64,000 bases of DNA, taken from the NCBI GenBank assembly GCA_029953615.1, contig CP124529.1, positions 4,676,494 through 4,740,493 on the forward strand, given 5' to 3'. The DNA comes from Pseudomonas putida (GTDB taxonomy: Bacteria; Pseudomonadota; Gammaproteobacteria; Pseudomonadales; Pseudomonadaceae). Made by a program: the position numbers and the translations under genes. The first letter of the stretch is position 1; every line of letters starts with the position of its first letter. The notes beneath the pieces were generated by a model. That model saw only the letters and a list, made by a program, of their open reading frames with translations. It ran no database searches and was not told the DNA's origin. This document shows, piece after piece, positions 46,270 to 55,757 of this stretch.

Positions 46270-47472
46270 TCAAGCGATGGCGATCGACGGGTCGGCAGCG
46301 GCCAGTGCCAGAGCGCGATCGGCCGCTGGCGGGTAGATCCATACCGAGTTGATCTGGCGCTTGAGGTCTTTGCCTTCCTGGCCATGCAGTTTCAGTTCGC
46401 GCTCCCAACCCTCACTGTACGCCGCGCCCCATTCGCCCAGGTCCAGGCAAGTGACGTACTTTGGCTGGCGGTACACCAGCGGCTGCAGGCCGAGCAGGTC
46501 GGCCGCGGCGTTGTTGCCGGAGTGACGGCCCATGGGGATAGCGTGCTGGCAGGTCATCAGGGCGTGGTTGCCCAGCTCGTCCACAGCGGCCCAGGCGGTA
46601 TCGCCCGTGGCGTACACATGGTGCTGGCCCAGCACCTTCAGGTGGTTGTCCACTTTCAGCCGGCCGAAGTTGTCGCGCTCGCCGGCAACCTGTGCTGTCA
46701 ACGGGCTGGCCTTGACGCCAACGGTCCAGATCACGGTGTTGCTGGCGATATGCTCACCATTGTCCAGGGTAACGCCACCGGCATCGACAGCCACCACCGA
46801 AGCCCCGATCTTCCACTCGACCCCGGCCTGTTCGCAGGCGGCAATGATCGACGGCGTGATACCCGCGCCCAGCGCCGCGCCTATTTGCGCACCGCGGTCG
46901 ACCACCACTACCCGCAGCCCCGCGCTGGCACCTAGGATGGCCCGCAGACGGGCGGGCATTTCCGTAGCGGTTTCAATGCCCGTGAAGCCACCGCCGCAGA
47001 CCACCACGGTGTTGCGTGCAGGCGAAGCGGGCAGGGCGGCCAGACCGACCAGGTGCTGCTCCAGGCGCATGGCCGATTCCATCTGGTCGACATCGAATGC
47101 ATGTTCGGCAAGGCCAGGCACCGGTGGGCGTGCGACCTGGCTGCCCGCGGCGAGGATCAGGCGGTCGTAGGCGATCTGTTGCCGGTGCCCCTGGGCGTCG
47201 GTGTAACTGACGCTGCGCCCTTCGGTATCGATATTGTCGGCGTTACCCGGGATGAAATGAATGCCCACGGCTTCGAACAGCTCCCCCACCGGGGCCTTCA
47301 TGCCGTGCACGTCGGGCTCGTAGAAGCGCGGGCGAATGCGCAGTTCAGGCTGCGGAGCGAGGACGCTGATGCTGATGTCGGCGCGCTGGGCCTGATCGAG
47401 CAGGCGCGCAGCGCTCAGGGCGCTCCATACACCGGCAAAGCCGGCACCGATGATGAGGATGTTCGTTTTCAT
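46270..47472 (-). CDS. FAD-dependent NADH dehydrogenase-like protein
   Basis: A 400-residue type II NADH dehydrogenase-like flavoprotein. FAD-binding GAGFAGVWSALSAAR lies at 8-22, the second dinucleotide fold is VVVCGGGFTGIETATE near 160, and VYATGDTAW near 290 binds the flavin. It lacks the C-terminal membrane helix of classical Ndh and may instead reduce a quinone or small redox partner. It is divergent from an Rrf2-type regulator with a dyad between them, which suggests redox- or NO-controlled expression. Confidence 0.88.
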   Translation of the reverse strand: MKTNILIIGAGFAGVWSALSAARLLDQAQRADISISVLAPQPELRIRPRFYEPDVHGMKAPVGELFEAVGIHFIPGNADNIDTEGRSVSYTDAQGHRQQIAYDRLILAAGSQVARPPVPGLAEHAFDVDQMESAMRLEQHLVGLAALPASPARNTVVVCGGGFTGIETATEMPARLRAILGASAGLRVVVVDRGAQIGAALGAGITPSIIAACEQAGVEWKIGASVVAVDAGGVTLDNGEHIASNTVIWTVGVKASPLTAQVAGERDNFGRLKVDNHLKVLGQHHVYATGDTAWAAVDELGNHALMTCQHAIPMGRHSGNNAAADLLGLQPLVYRQPKYVTCLDLGEWGAAYSEGWERELKLHGQEGKDLKRQINSVWIYPPAADRALALAAADPSIAIA

Positions 47473-47530
47473 GAAGGTGCTCCGCATGGTTCGAAAGGGG
47501 CTTCGAGGGCGGGTTGTGTGCCTCTCGAAT

Positions 47531-47555
47531 AACTACGACTGTATTGATCGTAGTT
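47531..47555. promoter_or_regulatory. Dyad AACTACGA-N9-TCGTAGTT, likely Rrf2-family operator
   Basis: A perfect 8-bp inverted repeat with a 9-base spacer in the 258-base gap between the flavoprotein and Rrf2 genes, nearer the flavoprotein start. No other strong dyad was noticed in the gap. Confidence 0.65.
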
Positions 47556-47730
47556 TGTGTGCGCAAGTCTTTTTTCAAGCAGGGCGACTCTCGGCACCGC
47601 CGCTTTCTGGCCGGAGTAGCCGTATTTGTTGGGATAAATGGACAAAACAGATCGACCGGCGGCGGCAATGCGCTTTGCGGTGCAGGTACCAGGGGCGTAT
47701 CATTTGCGACAAGATTGGTCGGAGATAGAT

Positions 47731-48270
47731 ATGTCGCTCTACAGTGCTGGCGTCGAATACGGTATCCATTGCCTGCTGTTTCTGGTGGACGAGCGCGGCG
47801 AATCGCGCGAGTCCAGCGTGCGCGACCTGGCGGAGTTGCAAGGAGTGCCCCAGGAGTACCTGGCCAAGGTCTTCACCAAGCTGGCCCGTGCCGGGCTGGT
47901 GGCTGCCACCGAGGGCGTGCGCGGTGGCTTCCGGCTGGCGCGGCCTTCGGATGAAATCACAGTGCTGGATATCGTCAATGCCATCGACGGCCCGAAGAAG
48001 ATCTTCGATTGCCGCGAAGTTCGCGAGCGCTGCAGCCTGTTCGAGGGTTCACCGCCGGGTTGGGCGACCGAGGGCACCTGCGCGATCCATGCAGTGATGC
48101 TGGGTGCGCAGAAGCGCATGGAAGAGGCCCTGGCGCAGCAGACCATCCTTGACCTGGTGCGGCGGTTCGGGCGCAAGGCGCCGGCCGAATTCGGGGAGAA
48201 GGTCAATGCCTGGATGGGTGAGCGGCGGGAGGGTAAAGGGGCCGGGGATATTCCGGTCATTCAGGAATGA
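47731..48270 (+). CDS. Rrf2-family transcriptional regulator
   Basis: A 179-residue regulator. The winged helix covers about 1-75 (VEYGIHCLLFLV, LAELQGVPQEYLAKVFTKLARAGLV, GVRGGFRLAR). Three cysteines, C94, C101 and C117, sit where IscR/NsrR-type proteins hold an iron-sulfur cluster. It may sense oxidants or NO. It is longer at the C-terminus than NsrR. The likely target is the divergent flavoprotein. Confidence 0.9.
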   Translation: MSLYSAGVEYGIHCLLFLVDERGESRESSVRDLAELQGVPQEYLAKVFTKLARAGLVAATEGVRGGFRLARPSDEITVLDIVNAIDGPKKIFDCREVRERCSLFEGSPPGWATEGTCAIHAVMLGAQKRMEEALAQQTILDLVRRFGRKAPAEFGEKVNAWMGERREGKGAGDIPVIQE

Positions 48271-48283
48271 ATCCGTTGTCTGT

Positions 48284-48387
48284 GCCGGCCTTTTCGCGGG
48301 CTTGCCCGCTCCCACAGGAATCGCGCAATTGCTGAAATCTGTGGGGTACCTGTGGGAGCGGGCGAGCCCGCGAAAAAGCCGATACAG
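48284..48387. repeat. REP pair (GCGGGC family)
   Basis: Two inverted REP units between the convergent ends of the Rrf2 and AraC genes. Confidence 0.85.
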
Positions 48388-48398
48388 AGATAACGCGT

Positions 48399-49310
48399 TC
48401 AGCGCCCTTCATGCTGCCGCCGATATGCCCCCGGCTGCACCCCCACCGCTTTGGCAAACGCCCGGGTAAACGCCGCTACTGATTGATACCCCACCTGCGC
48501 CCCCACCTGCTCCACGGTATGCCCCGCCTGCAGCAACTGGCTGGCATGGCGCATGCGCAACGCCAGCAGTACTTGCCCAGGCGACTGTCCGGCCAGTTCA
48601 TTGAACCGCTTGAAAAACGCCGAGCGCGACAACCCGGTGCAGGCGGCCATGCTTTCCAGCGTCCACGCGTGCCCCGGTTGCTCGATCAACCGTTCCAGCA
48701 GCCCGGCAAACGCCGGTTGCCGGGCGAGGGCGACCAGCCCGCCCAATGACTGCCCGGCATGCACCTGCTGGCGGAGCACATACAGGAACAACAAGTGCGT
48801 CAGCCGCTCCAGCAACGTCTGTGACGGCCCGGCGGCGCGCCGGCATTCCTCCAGGATCAGCTCGAACAACGCCCGCGCTGCATGGCCGGCCGGTTCATCG
48901 GCGCGCAACAGAATCCAGTCGGCCAGGCCGTCAACGATCAGCGCCGACAAGCCCGGCCTGAAGTGGAAGAAACCACATACCAGCCCCACGCCATCGATCG
49001 CGTCGGCGTCCAGGGCCTGCATGTGCTGGCGCGGCTGGGTGCAGGCGCTGGCCGGGTCCTGGTCGCTGGCCAGGCGATAGCCGAGGTCGCGCAACAGGAA
49101 CACCGCATCGCCGGCCTTCAGGCGCACTGCCTTGGGCTGGCCATCGATGTGTAGCCAGCAATGCCCCTGTACCACCAGGTGGAAGCTGGCCCGGCCCATG
49201 CCTTGTGTGCTGGCGTGCCAGCCACCACAGTAGCGGCCCACATGGAACAGACTGGCATCGAGCTCCAGGCCTTCTAATAACCAATCGACAAGATGGCTGG
49301 ACGAAATCAT
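48399..49310 (-). CDS. AraC-family regulator with cupin N-terminus
   Basis: A 303-residue regulator. The N-terminal cupin (about 1-190; RASFHLVVQGHCWLHIDG, LKAGDAVFLLRDLGYRL) binds a ligand. The C-terminal double helix-turn-helix (205-300) has WTLESMAACTGLSRSAFFKRF and VGYQSVAAFTRAFAKAVGVQPGAYR. It is divergent, with a 102-base gap, from the AhpD/oxidoreductase/ABC operon, which it probably activates. Confidence 0.92.
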   Translation of the reverse strand: MISSSHLVDWLLEGLELDASLFHVGRYCGGWHASTQGMGRASFHLVVQGHCWLHIDGQPKAVRLKAGDAVFLLRDLGYRLASDQDPASACTQPRQHMQALDADAIDGVGLVCGFFHFRPGLSALIVDGLADWILLRADEPAGHAARALFELILEECRRAAGPSQTLLERLTHLLFLYVLRQQVHAGQSLGGLVALARQPAFAGLLERLIEQPGHAWTLESMAACTGLSRSAFFKRFNELAGQSPGQVLLALRMRHASQLLQAGHTVEQVGAQVGYQSVAAFTRAFAKAVGVQPGAYRRQHEGR

Positions 49311-49412
49311 CTAATGCAAAGACTCAAGAGCAAGGAAAGGCGACTGATGAATATGGAGGGTAATTCTTATAACCAACAGACTGTAGTGATACCCATCAAA
49401 GGAGACCACTAC

Positions 49413-49973
49413 ATGTCCTCGCGTATTACTTTACACACGCTGCAGAGTGCCCCGGAAGCGGCCCGCCCGTTCCTCGAGAACGCCCAGAAGAATTCCGGCT
49501 TCATCCCCAACCTGCTGGGCGTGCTGGCCAATGCCCCGGCGGCACTGGAAACCTACGTGACCGTTTCGGCACTCAACGGCAAATCCGAACTGAGCCTGGC
49601 CGAACGTGAAGTGGTGCAGTTGATTGCCGCCACCCAGCATGGCTGCGACTTCTGCGTGGCCGGCCACACGGCCGTGGCCCTGAACAAGGCCAAGCTGCCG
49701 CAGGAGGTGGTCGATGCCTTGCGTGCCCGTGGCGAGCTGCCCGACGCCCGATACGAAACCCTGGCCGCGTTCGCCCGCGAAGTCATCGCCACCCGTGGCA
49801 ATGTCAGCGATGCCAATTACCAGGCCTTCCGCGCGGCCGGCTTCACTGAAGGTAACGCTCTGGAGGTGATTCTGGGCGTGAGCCTCGCAACCCTGTGCAA
49901 CTTTGCTAATGTGTTCGCCCAGACGCCGCTCAATGACGAGCTTGGCAAGTACCGCTGGCAGCCTTCTGCCTAG
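49413..49973 (+). CDS. AhpD-like carboxymuconolactone-decarboxylase-family protein
   Basis: A 186-residue protein with the AhpD redox motif C78-DF-C81 and H85 in the helix QHGCDFCVAGHTAVALNKA. It may remove peroxides or organic hydroperoxides formed by flavin chemistry in the operon. Start ATG 49413 follows GGAG by nine bases. It is the first gene behind the AraC-controlled promoter. Confidence 0.88.
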   Translation: MSSRITLHTLQSAPEAARPFLENAQKNSGFIPNLLGVLANAPAALETYVTVSALNGKSELSLAEREVVQLIAATQHGCDFCVAGHTAVALNKAKLPQEVVDALRARGELPDARYETLAAFAREVIATRGNVSDANYQAFRAAGFTEGNALEVILGVSLATLCNFANVFAQTPLNDELGKYRWQPSA

Positions 49974-50005
49974 CGCGTGTATGACAGCGGCCATGATGCG
50001 GTCGT

Positions 50006-50053
50006 TGTAGGAGCGGCCTTGTGCCGCGAACGGGCCGCACAGCGGCCCCGGCG
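50006..50053. repeat. Single REP unit inside the operon
   Basis: One unit of the GTAGGAGCGGCCTTGTG family with the hairpin GGGCCGCACAGCGGCCC, in the 99-base gap between the AhpD-like and oxidoreductase genes. It could make the first gene the most abundant part of the transcript. Confidence 0.75.
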
Positions 50054-50072
50054 TCCCAAAAGGAGCAAGACC

Positions 50073-51137
50073 ATGCAAGATTGTGCATTTCGACACTGGC
50101 TGGATGCCAATGCCGAGGCCATTGACCGCGGCCATTGCGAGCCGCAGCTGGTACTGTCGCAAATCGCCGAATCGCAGCTGTTGCGCGTCGGTGTCGACCC
50201 GGCCCAGGGCGGCACGGGCGGGCAAGTGACCGACGCGGTCGAGGCTATTGCCGCAATCGCCAGCCGCTCGCTGGCAGCGGCGTTTGTCTGCTGGGGCCAG
50301 CGCGCCTTCATCGAATACCTGTTGCACAGCCCCAACCAGCCCCTGCGCGAGCGCCTGCTGCCGCGCCTGCTGACTGGCGAACTGGCCGGTGCCACCGGGC
50401 TTTCCAACGCCATGAAGTTCCTCTCCGGCATCGAGGCCCTGCAGGTGCGCGGCCGCCCGGCAGCCGATGGCTGGCAGCTGGAAGGGCGCCTGCACTGGGT
50501 GACCAACCTGCGCAAAAGCGGTTTCGTGGTGGCTGCGGCCATCGAAGACGAAGGCGGTGGCGCCCCGTTCGTGCTGGCCATTCCGTCCGACGCACAGGGC
50601 CTGGAGCGCTCCGACGACCTGCAACTGATGGGGCTGCAATCGAGCAACACTGCGGCACTGGCCTTCCACCAGGTGCAATTGCAGCGTGGCTGGTTGCTGC
50701 ATGAAAATGCCCGCGAGTTCCTTCCCCGGGTACGCCCGGCTTTTCTGGCGCTGCAGTGCGGCATGGCCATTGGCCTGGCGCGGCGGGCACTGGCGGAAGT
50801 GCAGGCACACCTGCATGGCCGTGCCTCGTTCCTCGACGAAGCCTGCCAGGTGCTCAGCGAGCGCCTTGAAAACACCGTGAGCGAGCTCAAGCAGGGCCTG
50901 CTCGATGGCCGCTTCCAGCAGCAACCGGCAGCCTTGTTCAAGCTGCGCATCACCCTGGCCGAAAGCGCTGCCGACGCCGTACAGCTGGAGTTGCAGGCCA
51001 GTGGTGGCAAGGCCTACCTCAGCGAGTACGGTGAAGGCTTTGCCCGCCGCTGGCGCGAGTCGGCCTTTGTCCCGATCGTCACGCCCAGCCTGGTGCAACT
51101 GCGCGCCGAACTGCAACGCCAGGCGGGCGCGGCATGA
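50073..51137 (+). CDS. Acyl-CoA-dehydrogenase-fold flavoprotein
   Basis: A 354-residue protein of the acyl-CoA dehydrogenase superfamily, short of the usual 380-400. FAFVCWGQRAFIEYL, GATGLSNAMKFLSG and a late GGKAYLSEYGEGFARRWRE are the recognisable core segments. The catalytic glutamate block of true dehydrogenases is not evident. Relatives in sulfur-acquisition operons (SfnB/SfnC, DszC type) act as flavin-dependent monooxygenases, and the sulfonate-type transporter next to it supports such a role. Start ATG 50073 has AGGAG upstream. It overlaps the ATPase gene by 4 bases. Confidence 0.78.
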   Translation: MQDCAFRHWLDANAEAIDRGHCEPQLVLSQIAESQLLRVGVDPAQGGTGGQVTDAVEAIAAIASRSLAAAFVCWGQRAFIEYLLHSPNQPLRERLLPRLLTGELAGATGLSNAMKFLSGIEALQVRGRPAADGWQLEGRLHWVTNLRKSGFVVAAAIEDEGGGAPFVLAIPSDAQGLERSDDLQLMGLQSSNTAALAFHQVQLQRGWLLHENAREFLPRVRPAFLALQCGMAIGLARRALAEVQAHLHGRASFLDEACQVLSERLENTVSELKQGLLDGRFQQQPAALFKLRITLAESAADAVQLELQASGGKAYLSEYGEGFARRWRESAFVPIVTPSLVQLRAELQRQAGAA

Positions 51138-51955
51138 GCTCAGTGTTGCTCGAAGCCCGCGACATCAGCCTGGGCTACCCGCGCGAGGGTGGCTGGCAGG
51201 CGGTGCTGGCGCAGTTCGACCTGCAGCTGGCCCCCGGCGAAGTGGTGACCATCCTCGGCCCCAGCGGGGTCGGCAAGTCCAGCCTGCTGCGGGTACTGGC
51301 CGGCCTGCAGCAGCCCCGTGGTGGCAGCGTGACCCTGCACGGCCAGCCGTTGCAAGGGCCGCACCCACGCCTGGCGGTGGCCTTCCAGGACCCGAGCCTG
51401 TTGCCCTGGTTGAACCTGGAGAAGAACGTCGCCTTCGGCCTGGACTTCGCCCGCCAGCCAAAACTTGCCGCTGCCGAACGGCGCGCGCGCATCGACCATG
51501 CGATTGCCGCCGTGGGCCTGGCCCATGCCCGCGGCCAGTACCCGGCGCAGTTGTCCGGTGGCATGGCCCAGCGCACCGCGCTGGCGCGCTGCCTGGCCCG
51601 CCAGCCCGAAGTGCTGTTGCTCGACGAGCCGTTCGGCGCGCTGGATGAAGTGACCCGGGCCGACATGCAGCAACTGCTGCTGCAACTGATCGCCACCCAC
51701 AACACGGCGGCGGTATTGATCACCCACGATATCGACGAAGCCCTGCTGCTGTCCGACCGGGTACTGCTACTGGGCAACCACCCAGCGCACACCCTCGGCC
51801 AGTGGCACATCGACCTGCCGCAACCACGGACGCAGCGGGTCGAGGAGCTGGGCGTCTTGCGCATCGAAATCCTCAAAACCCTTCGGCGGGCAAGCCGCAC
51901 AGTCGAACCTACCCTAACCCCGTTGCCCTCGGAGGCTGTCCATGTGCATGGATGA
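51134..51955 (+). CDS. ABC transporter ATP-binding protein, SsuB/TauB type
   Basis: A 273-residue ATPase with Walker A GPSGVGKSS (about 45-53), Q-loop VAFQDPSLLPW, signature LSGGMAQR and Walker B VLLLDEPFGALDE, then ITHDIDEAL. It energises uptake of a nitrate/sulfonate/taurine-type substrate. The start overlaps the flavoprotein gene (ATGA) and the end overlaps the binding-protein gene by 14 bases. Confidence 0.93.
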   Translation: MSSVLLEARDISLGYPREGGWQAVLAQFDLQLAPGEVVTILGPSGVGKSSLLRVLAGLQQPRGGSVTLHGQPLQGPHPRLAVAFQDPSLLPWLNLEKNVAFGLDFARQPKLAAAERRARIDHAIAAVGLAHARGQYPAQLSGGMAQRTALARCLARQPEVLLLDEPFGALDEVTRADMQQLLLQLIATHNTAAVLITHDIDEALLLSDRVLLLGNHPAHTLGQWHIDLPQPRTQRVEELGVLRIEILKTLRRASRTVEPTLTPLPSEAVHVHG

Positions 51956-53145
51956 CTGCTGTTCTTCTTCGCGTCGCGATTTCCTCAAGCTTGGCGCCAT
52001 GCTCACGGCCGCCGGTGCGCTGCCGTTGCTGTCGAGCCTGCAGGCCCGTGCCGCCGCCGAGCCGGACGCGCCGGTGCGTATCGGCTATCTGCCTATCACC
52101 GATGCCACGCCGCTGCTGGTGGCGCACAACAATGGCCTGTTCGAGGCCGAGGGCATCAAGGCCGAGCGCCCGGTGCTGCTGCGCAGCTGGGCCCAGGTGA
52201 TCGAGGCGTTCATCTCCGGCCAGGTCAACGTCATTCACCTGCTGTCGCCGATGACCGTATGGGCCCGCTACGGCAGCAAGGTGCCGGCCAAGGTGGTGGC
52301 GTGGAACCACGTGGGTGGTTCCGGCCTGACCGTGGCCCCGGACATCAGCGACATGAAACAGCTCGGTGGCAAGACCGTGGCCATCCCGTTCTGGTACTCC
52401 ATCCATAACGTGGTGCTGCAACAGATGCTCAACGACAACGGCCTGACCCCGGTGTCGAAGCCGGCCAATGCGCCACTGGCCAGCAACGAAGTCAACGCTG
52501 CTGGTGTTGCCGCCATCCGACATGCCGCCAGCGCTGGCCAGCAAGCGCATCGCAGGCTATATCGTCGCCGAGCCATTCAACGCCCTGGCCGAGAACCTCA
52601 AGGTCGGCCGCGTGCAGCGCTTTACCGGCGATGTTTGGCGCAACCACGCCTGCTGCGTGGTGTTCATGCACGAGCACGACCTGAACAACCGCCCGGAGTG
52701 GTCGCAGAAGGTAGTCAACGCCATCGTCAAGGCCCAGCACTGGACCCGTGACCACCGCGCCGAGGCCGCCGCGTTGTTGTCCAAGGCCGGCCCCAACAAG
52801 TACACACCGCACGAGCCAGCGGTTCTCGGCAAAGTGCTGGCCCCGGCCGCCGAGGACCGTGCCGGTTACATTGCCAGTGGTGCCATTCGCCACCAGCAGT
52901 GGGACGAAAAGCGCATCGATTTCCAGCCTTACCCGTTCCCCAGCTACACCGAAGAACTGGTCAAGCGCCTGAAAACCACCCTGATCGAGGGCGACCACGC
53001 TTTCCTGGCCGGCCTGGACCCGGCACAGACCGCTCGCGACCTGGTCGACGACCGCTTCGTGCGCAATGCCATCGCCAGCGTTGGCGGGCCGTCGGTGTTC
53101 GGCATCGCCGATAACTTCGAGCGTAGCGAGGAGTTCGCGGTCTGA
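51942..53145 (+). pseudogene. ABC substrate-binding protein (sulfonate/nitrate type), frameshifted
   Basis: ATG 51942 follows GGAGG. The N-terminus is cysteine-rich (MCMDDCCSSS) then carries a twin-arginine motif RRDFLK and a hydrophobic segment, so export by Tat is likely. The binding domain (VRIGYLPITDATPLL..) is clear to about residue 185. At 52494-52498 the frame is lost; deleting one G at 52497 gives NLLVLPPSDMPPALASK.. and a continuous protein of about 400 residues to TGA 53145. The part after the break (RIAGYIVAEPFNAL..) is well preserved. It lies between the ATPase and permease genes with overlaps. Confidence 0.82.
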
Positions 53146-53900
53146 TGCGCAAGCATGTCGTTCATGCCGGCCTGGGGCTGGCCGGTTTGCTGGGTTTGTT
53201 GCTGTTGTGGTGGGCCGGTGTCGCGCTGTTTGGCCAGGCCGATGGCCTGTCTGCGCGCTTTTCCCCGGCAGCGACCCTGGCCAGCCTGGTCGAGTTGCTG
53301 GGGCAGGGCGAGGTGTACGGGCATATCTGGGTCAGCCTCAAGCGTATCCTGATCGGGCTGCTGCTGGCGCTGCTGGTCGGCGTGCCGCTGGGCTTGCTGG
53401 TGGGCAGCTACCGGCACCTGGAGGCGGCTACCACGCCGGCGTTCCAGTTTCTGCGCATGATCTCGCCGCTGTCGTGGATGCCGGTGGTGGTGATGCTGAT
53501 GGGCGTGGGTGACCAGCCAATCTACTTCCTGTTGGCATTCGCCGCATTGTGGCCGATCTTGCTGAACACGGCGGCCGGGGTAAGGCAGCTGGACCCGCGC
53601 TGGTTGCAGTTGAGCCGCAGTTTGAGTGCCACGCGTTGGGAAACCTTGTGCAAGGTGATCGTGCCCGGGGTGATCGGCCATGTGCTGACCGGCGTGCGCC
53701 TGGCCATCGGTATTCTGTGGATCGTGCTGGTGCCGTGCGAAATGCTGGGGGTTAGCGCGGGGCTGGGGTACTTCATTCTCGACACCCGCGACCGGCTGGC
53801 GTATTCCGAGCTGATGGCAATGGTGCTGCTGATCGGGGTACTGGGGTTTGTGCTCGATGCCCTGGCGCGTGGGCTGCATCGGCGCTGGGTGCATGGCTGA
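53145..53900 (+). CDS. ABC transporter permease, SsuC/TauC type
   Basis: A 251-residue inner-membrane permease with six or so helices and the BPD_transp_1 EAA loop region (LSRSLSATRWETLCKVIVPGVI). Start ATG 53145 overlaps the binding-protein stop by one base. It completes the importer with the ATPase and binding protein. Confidence 0.93.
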   Translation: MRKHVVHAGLGLAGLLGLLLLWWAGVALFGQADGLSARFSPAATLASLVELLGQGEVYGHIWVSLKRILIGLLLALLVGVPLGLLVGSYRHLEAATTPAFQFLRMISPLSWMPVVVMLMGVGDQPIYFLLAFAALWPILLNTAAGVRQLDPRWLQLSRSLSATRWETLCKVIVPGVIGHVLTGVRLAIGILWIVLVPCEMLGVSAGLGYFILDTRDRLAYSELMAMVLLIGVLGFVLDALARGLHRRWVHG

Positions 53901-53908
53901 AGGGCCAG

Positions 53909-53993
53909 TGGGGCTTGTTCGCGGGCTTGCCCGCTCCCACAGGTATCCTGGCGATACCCCTGTGGGAGCGGGCGAGCCCGCGAACAGGCCCTT
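53909..53993. repeat. REP pair (GCGGGC family)
   Basis: Two inverted REP units with a very short spacer, between convergent permease and GNAT gene ends. Confidence 0.85.
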
Positions 53994-53996
53994 GGA

Positions 53997-54683
53997 TCAA
54001 TGCACGAGCTTGCGCTGCCGTACACATTCCTGCGCCTGAGCGGTCAGTTCGTCCAGCCGCTCATCCCGCATCTGTTCTGCTTCGATCATCGCATCCTCAC
54101 CCTGCTGGTTGAGCAGGTAGGTATGGATCTGCATCACTTCCGCCGTCTGGTAGATCGGCGCAATGTCCAGCCGCCCGATCAGCGCGCCGCTAGCCTGCCC
54201 GGTACTGCTCATCAATACTTGCGGCCCATTGGCGGCCACCACCTGCATGCCCATCGCCTCGAACCACGGTACCTGGCTGGCAAAGGCATTCAGTTCGACG
54301 CAGGCATGGCGTGCCTGCAGGTCGCCCAGCAGTGCGCGGGCGATGCCTTGGCGACGATGGCTGGCGCGCACGGCCAGGAACGCCAGGGCGCACGCTTGTT
54401 CATCGTCCTCGGCGGGCAGTGACAGGGCAAAACCCAGCAACTGGTCCGGCGCCTCGGCATCCAGCGCAAGGGTCAGCGTCACGGCCAGGCCGCGGGTGCC
54501 GTCCAGCGCTTGCAGGTACTGGTGCACCTCCATGCCGACGCCGTACTGGTACAGCGGGTACAGCCGGTTGTCGGCGCTGATGGCGACACTGCTCAGTTCG
54601 CCGACGTGGTGGATCACCAGTTCGCGGATCTGGTTCTGGAAAGATTCAGGCGGCACGCTGTCGAGGCGGCTCAGGATGAACAT
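53997..54683 (-). CDS. GNAT-family N-acetyltransferase
   Basis: A 228-residue protein with a GNAT core: ALAFLAVRASHRRQGIARALL at about 110-130 holds the acetyl-CoA loop (RRQGIA). A polar helical tail of about 55 residues follows (EQMRDERLDELTAQAQECVRQ). ATG 54683 is chosen; the upstream frame is basic and unlike coding sequence. Substrate unknown. Confidence 0.82.
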   Translation of the reverse strand: MFILSRLDSVPPESFQNQIRELVIHHVGELSSVAISADNRLYPLYQYGVGMEVHQYLQALDGTRGLAVTLTLALDAEAPDQLLGFALSLPAEDDEQACALAFLAVRASHRRQGIARALLGDLQARHACVELNAFASQVPWFEAMGMQVVAANGPQVLMSSTGQASGALIGRLDIAPIYQTAEVMQIHTYLLNQQGEDAMIEAEQMRDERLDELTAQAQECVRQRKLVH

Positions 54684-54762
54684 CGGGGGGCGGGCTCCGG
54701 CGGGTAGAAGGACGGCCCGCGCCATGCGGGCGCGGGCTGTACAGTCTAACCGTTTTTGCCGA

Positions 54763-55704
54763 TCAGCCTTGTACCTGCAATGCACCGAGCATCAGGTCGA
54801 GGTTTTGCACTGCCGCACCGGAGGCACCTTTGCCGAGGTTGTCGAACACTGCGGTCAGCAGTACCTGGCCATGCTCCGGGTTGGCGTAAAGCGCCAGGCG
54901 CAGGTCGTTGCTGTCGTTCAACGCCTCGGGGTCGAGGTTCGGCGCTGCGCCGTGCTGGTGCAGGGGCATCAGCTGGACATGGCGTGCACCTTGGTAGTGC
55001 TGCTGCAGGCAGGCCTGCAGCTGTTCGGCACTGACCTGGCCGGGCAGCAGGCGTAACTGCAGCGGGATGCTCAGCACGATGCCCTGGCGGTAGGCGCCGT
55101 AGCCGGGCATGAACATCGGGCGCGCCGACAGCCCGGCGTGTTGCTGGATTTCCGGCACGTGCTTGTGCGCCAGTTCCAGGCCGTACAGTTGCAGGGCGGG
55201 GGCTTTGCCAGCGGCGGGCTGTTCATGCCGTTCGACTGCGGCGCGGCCACCGCCGGAGTAGCCTGAGATGGCGTGGATGTTCAGCGGGTAATCCGCTGGC
55301 AGCAGGCCGGCCTTGACCAGTGGGCGCAACAGGGCGATGGCGCCGGTAGGATAGCAGCCGGGGTTGCTGACGCGCTTGCTGTGCGCGATGCGTTCGGCTT
55401 GCTGTTCGTCGAGCTCCGGCAGGCCATAGACCCAGCCTGGGCTGGTGCGGTGCGCGGAGCTTGCGTCGATCACCCGCACCTGCGGGTTGTGGATCGCCGC
55501 CACGGCCTCGCGGGCGGCATCGTCGGGCAGGCACAGCAGGGCGATGTCGGCGCTGTTGATCGCCTCGCGGCGGCGTTGCGGGTCTTTGCGCTCGGCTTCG
55601 GGCAGGGTCAGCAGACGCAGGTCGCTGCGGCCTTGCAGGCGGGCGTGGATCTGCAGGCCGGTGGTGCCTTGGTCACCGTCGATGAAGACAACAGGGGTGT
55701 GCAT
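54763..55704 (-). CDS. argC: N-acetyl-gamma-glutamyl-phosphate reductase, short type
   Basis: A 313-residue ArgC of the short (type 2) class. It has a Rossmann start [18 protein letters not shown], catalytic C117 (SNPGCYPTG) and [15 protein letters not shown]. It reduces N-acetylglutamyl phosphate in arginine synthesis. Pseudomonads usually carry a longer argC elsewhere, so this copy, with its own divergent LysR regulator, may serve a specialised role. No other arg gene is nearby. Confidence 0.9.
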   Translation of the reverse strand: MHTPVVFIDGDQGTTGLQIHARLQGRSDLRLLTLPEAERKDPQRRREAINSADIALLCLPDDAAREAVAAIHNPQVRVIDASSAHRTSPGWVYGLPELDEQQAERIAHSKRVSNPGCYPTGAIALLRPLVKAGLLPADYPLNIHAISGYSGGGRAAVERHEQPAAGKAPALQLYGLELAHKHVPEIQQHAGLSARPMFMPGYGAYRQGIVLSIPLQLRLLPGQVSAEQLQACLQQHYQGARHVQLMPLHQHGAAPNLDPEALNDSNDLRLALYANPEHGQVLLTAVFDNLGKGASGAAVQNLDLMLGALQVQG

Positions 55705-55757
55705 GGTCAAAGTCCGGTCGGGGAGGGATGGCCTATGCTCGCCGGTAGTTGTAGTAA

